DNA of 64,000 bases from Asterias amurensis. Taxonomy: Eukaryota; Echinodermata; Asteroidea; Forcipulatida; Asteriidae. Each line of letters starts with the position of its first letter. Position 1 is the stretch's first letter. The stretch is from NCBI RefSeq assembly GCF_032118995.1, contig NC_092661.1:20245006-20309005 (forward strand), read 5' to 3'. Under the pieces are notes generated by a model. The model made no database searches and was not told the DNA's origin. It saw nothing but the letters and a program-made list of their open reading frames with translations. Made by a program: the position numbers and the translations under genes. This document shows, one piece after another, positions 36,201 through 48,200 of the stretch.

Positions 36201-39200
36201 TGTGCCTGTGAAGTTTGTTCACAGGCCTCTGAAAATTACCAAGTGTTCAGTTCTTTAAAGTCACCTGGAAGTGGTATTTTGTCAAAATAAAGCTTTTGTC
36301 ACTAAAATATGTGTTTTGATAAGTGGAATATGAATAAACAATTAACTAAGGTTTAAAAAAATTAGTTTCCATGTTATTTACAAATTTGAAAAAAAGCCCG
36401 ACCCGAGAGGGTGCTGTTCGTAACGTCAATCGAGGCGCGATGAATCGCATGCAGTGCCAAAACAACATAGTGACGCTTGGCGCAAGCTAAAAACAAGCCC
36501 TCCGTTAGGTTCGTTACGTCTTTCAGGTACCTTCTTCGACTTCTCCACTAGCTGGACTAATTATTGGGGTGGCGTCATGTTTTAGAAAAGAACTTTTCTG
36601 TTCATGTCAAAATGTGTAGTGTATTCCAAATTCTCGAAGCACGACAGCTCGAATGAAGTGTTTGCTGCACAGCGCTGGAAAAGACGTCGGACCGGACAAC
36701 TTGGCAAACTGACACCATCTTTAGTTGTTTTGCTGCATCCAGTAGCAATACACCTGGTCGACATTGCCGAAAAAATGCAAGAAAAAAACTTTTTCAAAAC
36801 GTACAAACTAACGACTAGGACTTGAATGTACTTGCCCGTACGTGTGTTCGATGTTCGATCGAGGCAAAGTCTTCCTCGATTGACGTCACAAAAGGGGTAG
36901 GCGGAGTCACCCCCACACAACTATATTTAATTTTTTAAACTTATAAATCGTTAAAAACAATTACTCAAAAAATTATTTTATTGTTCAGGAATATATACTC
37001 TAATGTTTGAAGGAAAAAACAATTATATTTCCAGGTGCCTTTAAACACATTGGTGTATCAGTAAAACCAAATCATATTCTTGATCACATGCAATAATTAC
37101 ATGTTTCTTCAATACTAATGATGATTTGTTTCTGTGGTTAGGTTTCTTTACTGGTCTGAGCTTGGTTTCATGAGAGGTATCTACCGTCTTGACTTGTCTC
37201 ATCTTATCCCAACTTCATCAACCTATCAACAAGAGCTTATCATTGAAGCTGATGATATAGAATCCTTCTTCATTGACCCATCGGGATTTCAAGTGATATT
37301 CCCTAACGCTACCAATGATACAATCGTGGCATCATTCCTGGATGGATCGGAACAAACCGTACTGCGAGTCGACGATGGACACATCTTAGAATACTTCACT
37401 AATGTTTCCAATCTAATCTACTATAATGAGTTATTTGTGTGGACACGCTATGATGATGTGGAGAAATCCTGTGATTTTGTAACTGATCCCTATGGTTACC
37501 ATGCTGCTTATCTCTACTATGAAACAACACTTGGTGGGATTACAGAGAGTGATCATTTCTTTTGTTCTGAAGCTTATCATGGATTAGACATCTATCATCC
37601 ACATTATCAACCAATACCAACTCCATTTAGTCCTCCAACTGGTCTACACGTTTTGTTTCTAGACACGACAGCGGAGGTTTCTTGGATTAAACCAGTTCAA
37701 TTTGAAACTGCAGGTAGGATAATAGTTTAGATTTCTTTTAATTTCAAACAGATAATGACTTTGTTTGTTTGTACATGCAAGAGAGTTCAGTCAAAGTGGT
37801 CGGGAATGAATTTAATAGTTTATACATTTTGTATTTTTGCATCAATCCCCTTTAAACGATGGATTGTGGTTTCTTAAAAAGTGATGCACAGTATGTTATT
37901 ATTATTGCAGGTCAGGGAGCTTGGCAAGAATGGTCTTATGAAATTGAGTTCCTAGATACAGCTTTTATGGACTCAGTGCTAGTGGAATCTATACAAGGTG
38001 TGACGTCTACCTTAGTGAACCTGACTGCTGAGACCCAGTATAGCATCAGAGTTAGAGCCTACTCAACGGCTGGCAGAGGACCATGGTCAAACAGATTTGT
38101 TGGAAGGACTTTAAAATCCGGTAAGTGAAGCTAACCAATGTGGCCAATGTTCCACCAAAACACAGAGACACTTCTTTGTTAATGATTACGCTTAAATGGA
38201 AACTACCCATTGTATCTTTTTGAATGGTTTGTTTTAAAAAATCCATTAAAGTCCAATACCCAATCTTTTAAAAAAAATTACTTGGAATTGAACAGTCTGT
38301 TAAATATTTAATATTCAACAAACAAATCCCTCAAGAATGAACGTTTTAAAACATTTGAGTTGAGTAGTTTGCTGCTGCTATGGATATTGAGTGAGCAGCT
38401 TGTTGCAGCTTCAGGTAAAAAATTAAACTAATTAATTCTTGTTGATTAATAATAGCAACCCTAAAGTCCTTATTGAAAATTATTGCTCATTGTTTTATTC
38501 ATCGTTTTATTAATTTTTTAGTTGATGTGGATCCTTTTAGGCGCCTTGTCAAAACCTCCCGAGCGTTCCTCCGCTGACAGTCTGCGGACTGGACAGCATA
38601 TACCGCCGTTGCCAAGGACCTCTGTCGGTCCTCGGAAGAACAGCCATGTGCGTTGAAGCGCGGCGAAGTTAATGAGCTATCCATGCCGGGCGCTATTGTT
38701 GGTATAACAATAAGTCTCATGAATAAACAAGTTGTATTTGCAGGTCATGAATATCAGCGGCTTGGCTGGGACCGGCCGTGCTCTCCCAGAATAATACTTT
38801 TTCAACTCATGAATACCATCGTTCTGGAAGTGGACAGGCCGCACCGACAAAATAATTACACCCTAAAGGTTGGGTGTGCCAGCTGACCCTCCAGCGCATA
38901 AGATAATCGCGCACTTCATAAATCCAGGAACGATTTCGCCTTTATCGCATCGCAATTTGCGATGCAATTTGGATGATTTGCTTTGCAATTCAAAAAATTG
39001 CATCGCAAATGCAACATTTATGCCTGATACAAAAATATTGATTTTTTATTTGAAACCATTAACATCTTAATCAACTTTCCCGCAAGAATAACGATAAATT
39101 GATAAGAAATCACCGTCGACGACTAACATTTTCTTCCGTGATGTTGAATACTTTTACACATCGCTCTGGCAGTGGGGCAAAATCGACAAATGAAAACATT

Positions 39201-42200
39201 CGTTACGCGCTATATGGAAATTCAACAGCCAATAGAAACACGTGTCTCTGAGACTGTGGCTTTCCCCCCTCATACATTGGACGAACCATATTATTGCTAA
39301 AAAATATGATTGGTATAATTAAAGGCAATTTTCAGTTATGCTACTAATTGCATCATTCTCGTCCCGTCTTCCCCTATGACAAATATATCATTGCCTTGTT
39401 CCAAGATATTCCCGACAATAAACACTATCCGTTCCCATCTTCCCTTATTAAAAAACAAATTCCCAAATGTATCGCATCCCAGCGCCGCAGTGTCCGTATA
39501 ACTTGTTCACATCCCGTCGTTTCATGTAAATAAACTCATTTCTGTCTTGTCCCGTCCCGTAATCATGTCCTGTAAATAAACAGATTCCCGTTCCATTTTC
39601 CCGTATGATAACTATACATGTATGTAGGTAGTTTTATGGTCATCATGCTCGCTGCATAAGATAATATAACTGTTAAATTGTCCCCTGTCACTGCTACTCT
39701 GACGCTCACATGGAACGGAGCTTGCACGTAGCCTGAAACTTTTGTCAGTCGAAGCCGGGATGAAAGAAAACCATTTCTAGAATTCAAATGTTTTGGGCAT
39801 GTAGGCCCAACTAAGATTGGAGGAAATGGCTTGTTACACATCCACCCTCACTTTGCTTTTCAATAAGCAAAGGTAAAACCATTGTTAACCATTGTTAACC
39901 ACCATTGTTCCTCCGCGGTTCCGCCGGTCAGCTAATAAGCTGGACCTCACAATGGCCGACCGGTCGCTCCGCAGAGCCGCCGGAATATTCATGTTTATTG
40001 ACATGTAAATGAGCCGTCGTGGCCGTGGACCTGCCCCGTTGCTACGGATTCTTTTGTTACAAAAATCCGCGGACTCCCGCAGAATGCACACCGAATGGAA
40101 CGACTTGGAGGTTTTGACAAGGCGCCTTATGTGGATCCTTTCGCCATCTCTTGTTTTATTCATTGTTTTACTCATTTTTTAGTTGATGTGGATCCTTTCG
40201 TCATCTCTTGTTTTATTCATTGTTTAGTTGATGTGGATCCTTTCGTCATCTCTTTTTTTATTCATTGTTTTATTAATTTTTTAGTTGATGTTGATCCTTT
40301 TGTCATCTTTGCCTCAACGGATGGAGTTAAGAGAATTAACTTAGATGGGACAGGATTAAACAACGTCATCAATCGAACCAATATTAGAGGTAATCTTAAA
40401 ATGTTATCCTGAGAGAGGCTATGTGTGGAAAGATTGCAGACAAATGAAAGTGCATAGACATTGGAGTAGAAATCAGTTTGACAAGCCTTTTATATTTTGT
40501 TGTGGCATTTCCAAATCAGCAGTTTCAAACATAATCTGGTGTTTTGTTACCAGCCTACATGTATCTTGTTGCCTCAGAGTTGAGACAAGTATGCAGCACT
40601 CTGTACTTGTTCATTAGGTGTTCGGAAAACAGCCCGAACAACTCTTTGTTATTGTTCGTTTTTTTTAGTTTTTCTTCTTCCTTTCAGAGTCGATTGTCCG
40701 CAAGAAAAAGCATAGATGCGAAGCTTGCATTAAGTTGAAACTTTGCACACAGGTAGACAATAACCAGTAGATGATGCAAAAGTTGTTACGTCACGATGAC
40801 GTCATCAGTTGATGAGATACACTAGTTCAACGTTTATTATTTCAAAAAATCATAACTTTTGATCTACATAAGGGATTCTTACAATCAATACAACATCGGA
40901 AAGGTCAATAAAAACTCCGTAAACACCTCGCAGACATGACTCCTTATTGACCTCGTCTTCTGGTTCAAATCAAATTTATTGTATATTTTCTTCAAAAGTA
41001 AATTGTTGGTTTATCTACGACCGTTCTGCGTTGATAACACCGGTTGCTGTCCGATCACTGAAGTTAAGCAAAATCGGGCCCGGTCAGTACTTGAATGGGA
41101 GACCATAGGTAGCGACAAAATATTTTATTATTTTATTTTTTATTTTTTTTTCTTCTCCTATAAATTGCTTCGTTTTTAGTCTGTTTTCAAGGCGTTTTCA
41201 ACAAACTTTTCTCTTCCGGTTAAGCTTGGGCGATATCACGATATTATCGAATATCGCAATATTAATTTGGAAACGATTTCGATATTGGATGGATTTGGTT
41301 TTAATCGAAATATCGATATATCGCGATATCGATTAAATATCGCGATGTATTTGCTAGCTGAGACATCTTGCACCCCATAGGTTTGGAGTAAAACCAGAAG
41401 AATAGGTCATTAGAACACCTCTCTTATGATATGACTGCCTCTTCTACAACTTTCACTGTGCACAACTTTCACTGTACATTGTGCACAGTCTGCAGTCATT
41501 ATGCACAAAGCTATTTTGACAATCTATACATCATATGAAAGGGCCTCACGTACTTCACAAAAATGTGTATGTTGGTGACCTTCTCTTGACCTTTTGACCT
41601 TTTTAAACCGGAAGTGCCTGTAAAATGCTTTGAAAAGGCATTATTTAAAGGCTTTTAGGTTGAAATGTACACTTTTTGATGCTTTACCATAAAATTATTT
41701 CACATCGAGAAAACTGTTTGGTTTAATTTCTTTGCAATTTGACGAGCTATCAACAACACTTTTTTCATTGATTAAAACACTGACCCAAAAATAGCCGAAC
41801 ACCTAGTGTTTGTTTCTACAAACACTATATCTAGTTAATTTTGCATCTGGAATATAAAAAAAGTAGTTTTAATGTACAAGTGGATTCTTAAATCTAAATG
41901 TTTTTTGGTGAAAAATTATCCACACCATATAACATCAAAAGGGAATCCTTTTTCAAAATAGTGCATACTATCGACAGCTGCAGTGCTTCTCACCATGCTC
42001 ACCAAGTAAGTTTTTATGATAATTAATAGTTAATCTATGACCCTACCTTTCAGTACTATGTTTAAAATGTTGGGCATGATTTTTACTGTTTTAGATTTGG
42101 CATGGGATATGAGGACATTGTACTGGTGTGATGAGACGGGGTCTGTGTTCCAGACAGACATTATGGATGCTACAAGAGCAGTGATTGAGCTACCATTTAC

Positions 42201-45200
42201 ATCCTATACACAGGCGTTAGCAGTAGATTGGTTCACTGGCAAGCTGTACCGAGGTACTAGTATCCAACAGGTAATAAACAAAACAACTTGCTAAGCACAG
42301 ACAAATCTTGCTTAGCAGAATAAGGTTATCAGCCAAAACTCCTTAACTATCACTTTAAAATGACTTATTGCTTATCAACAAAAATTGTTTTATAAGCAAT
42401 ATTTACTCCTTTTAAAACGGCTTGAGGAAATAAGGCCCTGTGTTCAATTTCATTTAAAGCTGCCTAAGCACAAAATGTAGCTTAACACAACAAAATTATG
42501 CTTACAAGAATAAGGTTACCAGCCAAAATACCTTGCCACATGGACCATCCGTAAGTGGTATTCATCTGCTTGGCAAAAATTGTTCAGCTATATTTTCTGC
42601 TTTTAAAACTTTGAAGTTGGGCCCTGATTAGTTAGCCTTGATAGCCCCCCTAAGGAGCCGGCCCTGGTGGATGGATGCCATGCAGATTTCATCTGAAATA
42701 ACTAGAATATCTGACTCAAAGTAAACCCTGCAGTGAACTGTAAACCCTGCTGTGAACTGTAAACCCTGCAGTGAACTGTAAACCCTGCAGTGAACTGAAA
42801 ACCCTGCAGTGAATTGTAAACCCTGCAGTGAACTGTAAACCCTGCAGTGAACTGTAAACCCTGCAGTGAACTGAAAACCCTGCAGTGAACTGTAAACCCT
42901 GCAGTGAACTGTAAACCCTGCAGTGAACTGTAAACCCTGCAGGGAACTGTAAACCCTGCAGTGAACTGTAAACCCTGCAGTGAACTGTAAACCCTGCAGT
43001 GAACTGTAAACCCTGCAGTGAACTGTAAACCCTGCAGTGAACTGTTAAGGCCCTTATTAGCTTGCCTTGATAGCCCCCTAAGGAGCCGACACTGGTGGAT
43101 GGATTCCCTGCAGATTGCATCTGAAATAACCAGAATATCTGACTCAAAGTAAACCCTGCAGTGAACTGTTTGGTTTTCTATATTTTAGGATTTGGCAATC
43201 GACTCACTTAATGCTTACATGTACTGGACTACGACCAAGACTGTTGAATGCTCACGATTTACAAACAAAGAACGCTTTGATTATGAACGACTTAGTGGTA
43301 TATCAGATGACCTCATTGCTGGATTGACTGTTGACCTCCGGGGTGGTTTTGTATACTGGATGTCACTGGTGACTGAGGACAGTGCACAGATGCTGAAGCT
43401 TTTCAGGGCGCAGTTGGCAGGTACCGGGTAAGTCAAGACATTTTAAAAACCATCAAATAGTTAATGGTCAGACTTTGTTGACCCTAGCTGAGTCTGTCTT
43501 ACCATTTTTAAAGGCTAAATGGGAACACAACAGACCATACTGGTGTAACATAAGCAGTCAAGTGGAAATAAATGAAAAGAGAGAGAGGGAGAAAGTAAAC
43601 AGAAAAAGCAAAGGATGAACAATGAAGACGGAGATAAGGGGACGGGATGGAGGGAAGGGGCACAAGAGGTTGGAAATAAACGAGACAAAACAAAAGAAGG
43701 GAAGAAATGAAGAGAGAGAGAGAGCGAGAAAGCAAACAGAACAAGCAAAGGATGAACAATGAAGACGGAGACAAGGGGACGGGATGGAGGGAAGGGGCAC
43801 AAGAGGTTGGAAATAAACAAGACAACACCAAAGAAGGCTAGAAATGAAGAGAGAGAGAGAGAGAGAGAGGGAGAAAGTAAACAGAAAAAGCAAAGGATGA
43901 ACAATGAAGACGGAGACAAGGGGACGGGATGGATGGAAGGGGCACAAGAGGTTGGAAATAAACAAGACAACACCAAAGAAGGCTAGAAATGAAGAGATAG
44001 AGAGAGAGAGGGGGAAAGTAAACAGAAAAAGCAAAGGATGAACAATGAAGACGGAGACAAGGGGACGGGATGGAGGGAAGGGGCACAAGAGGTTGGAAAT
44101 AAACAAGACAACACCAAAGAAGGCTAGAAGTGAAGAGAGAGAGAGAGAACGAGAAAGCAAACAGAACAAGCAAAGGATGAACAATGAAGACGGAGACAGG
44201 GGACGGGATGGAGGGAAGGGGCACAAGAGGTTGGAATAAACAAGACAACACCAAAGAAGGCTAGAAGTGAAGAGAGAGAACGAGAAAGCAAACAGAACAA
44301 GCAAAGGATGAACAATGAAGACGGAGACGGGACGGGATGGAGGGAAGGGGCACAAGAGGTTGGAATAAACAAGACAACACCAAAGAAGGCTAGAAATGAA
44401 GAGAGAGAGAGAGAGAGGGAGAAAGTAAACAGAAAAAGCAAAGGATGAACAATGAAGACGGCGACAAGGGGACGGGATGGAGGGAAGTGGCACAAGAGGT
44501 TGGAAATTAACAAGACAAAACCAAAGAAGGCTAGAAATGAAGAGAGAGAGAGAGCGAGAAAGCAAACAGAAAAAGCAAAGGATGAACAATGAAGACGGAG
44601 ACAAGGGGACGGGATGGAGGGAAGGGGCACAAGAGGTTGGAAATAAACAAGACAACACCAAAGAAGGCTAAAAATGAAGAGAGAGAGAGAGAGCGAGAAA
44701 GCAAACAGAAAAAGCAAAGGATGAACAATGAAGACGGAGACAAGGGGACGGGATGGAGGGAAGGGGCACAAGAGGTTGGAAATTAACAAGACAACACCAA
44801 AGAAGGCTAGAAATGAAGAGAGAGAGAGCGAGAAAGCAAACAGAACAAGCAAAGGATGAACAATGAAGACGGAGACAGGGGACGGGATGGAGGGAAGGGG
44901 CACAAGAGGTTGGAATAAACAAGACAACACCAAAGAAGGCTAGAAGTGAAGAGAGAACGAGAAAGCAAACAGAACAAGCAAAGGATGAACAATGAAGATG
45001 GAGACAGGGGACCGGAAGGAGGGAAGGGGCACAAGAGGTTGGAATAAACAAGACAACACCAAAGAAGGCTAGAAGTGAAGAGAGAACGAGAAAGCAAACA
45101 GAACAAGCAAAGGATGAACAATGAAGACGGAGACAAGGGGACGGGATGGAGGGAAGGGGCACAAGAGGTTGGAAATAAACAAGACAACACCAAAGAAGGC

Positions 45201-48200
45201 TAGAAATGAAGAGAGAGAGAGAGCGAGAAAGCAAACAGAACAAGCAAAGGATGAACAATGAAGACGGAGACAAGGGGACGGGATGGAGGGAAGGGGCACA
45301 AGAGGTTGGAAATGAACAAGACAACACCAAAGAAGGCAAGAGGGAGAAAAGGGAAGGCAACAGGTCCTTTTGCAATAGCTATTTTTAGGATAATAAATAC
45401 AGTAGTCTTAAGATAATCAAGTTGTTTGTTTGACACATGCACATTGATATTGACAAAATAGTGAAGACTGTCTTAAATAAGGGCAAGATAGCTCAGTTGG
45501 TAGAGTGCTGGTACATTAACCCAGAGTTAAACTCAAAGTTAAGGAAACAAAAAGAAAGCAGATAAATTTAATTTTTAATACTTTGATTTGTTTGACAATT
45601 GTGTGTATAGACTGCAAGTCTCGCGCATATTCAAACATTGGGACTCGTTTAAGAGGAATAGTTTGCTTCACTCATTGAAGCAAAGTCAATGAAACAAAGT
45701 AGTCCCAAATCTGTTTAAATTCTCCCAGACTTGCATCGTCCATTGTTGTTTTTTAGACTGGATTTTGTATAAAATCTTTTGCATTTTGATCGGCCATTTA
45801 TGTTCAGTTTTAAGAATGTTGCATGTGTTTTCTTGTTTGTGTAATTCCCTTATTTCTTTTGAATGATGTGTTGCATGTTTTTGTGTGTGATGTCTTTTAT
45901 TTTGATTTTGTTCTGTTTGGTGTGTTGGCTAAATAGCATGGAGAATCCAGCATCAACCAAAGAAGAAATAAGTGTGATCCCTTCCAACACCGAGTGAGTA
46001 TTTTGTTTTTAAGAAACAGTTCAAGATTAGTAATAGAATAATTTAGTTTTAATTTAATGATGTTATATGATGTTGAATGATTTGGTTTTACCCATGTGTG
46101 TTAAGCTCTGAATATTCATTAGATTTCTGTGTTCTGCGATAAAAATCCACATGCCATTCTAGAGCAGATGTCTTTACCAACTTGACCACCAAGATTTCCT
46201 AGTAGCTAGCAGCAGTTCAAATCCATTAGCAGCGAGCACCACAACAAATAAATAACTGTTAAGTTTGCATCGGGATTAAAAGTATGATTTTATTTTACCC
46301 ATACACCAATGTGTGTATGTATAATTGGTTCTTTCCTGAGTCCTGTGAACAAATCTGACAAAACTGCAGCTTTTTACTCTCTGTGAGTCAGAGACAATTT
46401 GGAATCAGACATTAATTTTGATTTGTATTTTAGAAGTGGGTATTTGTTGTAGTAAAAAATCAATTTTTATTGTACATGTTAGTGTGAATTTGTGTTAACT
46501 GAATGATGTTGTTGATTACTAGGAGAGTTGCTTTGAGTTTCTACAGTGAGAAGTTAATTTGGATTAATGAACAAGATGATATCCTTATTGGTAATGTGGA
46601 GAACACTTCATTAGCTTCACTCTATACCAACTATGATGCTACAACACTGACTGTAATACAACCTACATTACATCCACTACCAGGTAACTTCTTCTTATAC
46701 TATCTATGATTCTTTCTGCTTTCATATCATTCAATATGATCCACTGTTTTGAATAAGGGACTCTCATGTTGAGTGTCTACATACATGTGTACCTATTTAC
46801 ATTTAATGAATAGTTGACCAGCTCTTGCTGTTTGCTTTTACCAAATTGAATGACCTTTGCAACCTAATGAATTTTAATGCTTTTTTTTACCAGTTAGTAC
46901 TAAACTGTTGAATTTGAGCTATTCATTTTGACTTTTGAACGCTTAAGCAATGGATCATTCATCCTCAATCAACATTGAATGAGCTTGGTGTTTAGAGACC
47001 AATACTAAACTGTTGAATTTGAGCTATTCATTTTGACTTTTGAATGCTTAAGCAATGGATCATTCATCCTCAATCAACATTGAATGAGCTTGGTGTTTAG
47101 AGACCATAGCAGCCACCAGCAGCTTGTACCCTAATGCACATAGTAGCTGCAAATGACTGCAAGATTTGGCCTGCACCATAAGCCAATTCAGAATTGCAGC
47201 TGCGCATGTTCATTACTGCTGACAACGCAATTTGTTTATCTCCCGTGATAGACAAATTGCGTTGTCAGCAGTAATGGACATGCGCAGCTGCAATTCCGAA
47301 TAGGCTTATTCACATACATGTAAAGAGGTCAAAGTAAAGGTTATATGCCGAATTGACATTTTTTTAAACAAAGTCTAAAACAAAATCATTTTTTTCTTTT
47401 TCTTAATAATTGTCCTGACACTGTTTCCTGAAAATAATGGCCTCCAGAATTGATTATGACCAGCCCAAGGTATGGATATCCAGCAATGAATGGTCTCCAA
47501 AGGGTTAACTGGTTGCATTTGTGTTGAAGTTGTTGGGAAAACCTTTTAACAATCAGTTTTCCTTGTGTATTTTCAGACGGTTTTACATCAGTACCTACTG
47601 TAGTCCCATTCACAATACCAGAAGACTCCATTCAAATTACAGGAATGTGGTATAACTTCAATATTACATGGAACGCTAGCAGTGAAGTCACATATGGAAC
47701 AGTATTTTATGAAATTAGTGTGATAGCTGTTGGTGTTACATCAAGCGCTACAGTACAGGTAAGGAGGAGTAACTAGCTGGGGATTTGGGTGGAGGGGAGT
47801 GGGCGGGGCCAGGGTTATTGGTTTGAATGCAAAGTAGTCAAACTGGGATGGTGGCGGTGGTGATGGGCTGGTGGCCACAGTAGGCTGGTGGACGTAGTGG
47901 GGTGGTGGGGCCAGGGCGGGGTCAGGGTTATTGGTTTGAATGCAAAGTAGTCAAACTGGGATTGTGGCGGTGGTGATGGGCTGGTGGCCACAGTAGGCTG
48001 GTGGATGTAGTGGGGTGGTGGGGCCGGGGCGGGGTCAGGGTTATTGGTTTGAATGCAAAGTAGTCAAACTGGGATGGTGGTGGTGGTGATGGGCTGGTGG
48101 CCACAGTGGGCTGGTGGATGTAGTGGGGTGGTGGGGCGGGGCGGGGCTGGGCGGGGCGGGGTCAGGGTTTTTGGTTTGAATGCAAAGTAGTCGAACTGGG

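Larger units (their letters stand above)
40615..41806. mobile_element. Inverted-end element with nested 5S-derived segment, ROS1 intron 13
   Basis: TTAGGTGTTCGGAAAACAGC near 40616 is matched in inverse by AGCCGAACACCTAGTG near 41793. The interior is mixed: a CRE-like GTTACGTCACGATGACGTCA at 40786, a 5S-rRNA-like segment, and an ATCGATATCGCG-rich stretch (41228-41350). Probably a composite of several insertions; borders are moderate confidence. Confidence 0.45.

Noticed and set aside
36582-36920. Intact THAP-domain gene in ROS1 intron 10
   Set aside because: The two zinc-ligand halves are in different frames with the middle shortened, inside a TTAA-bounded element.
40786-40806. CRE (TGACGTCA) as a ROS1 enhancer
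   Set aside because: It lies inside a repeat element in intron 13; a single motif there is not enough.
43515-45442. Ser/Leu/Phe-rich minus-strand frames up to 367 codons
   Set aside because: By-products of the purine-rich minisatellite in ROS1 intron 15.
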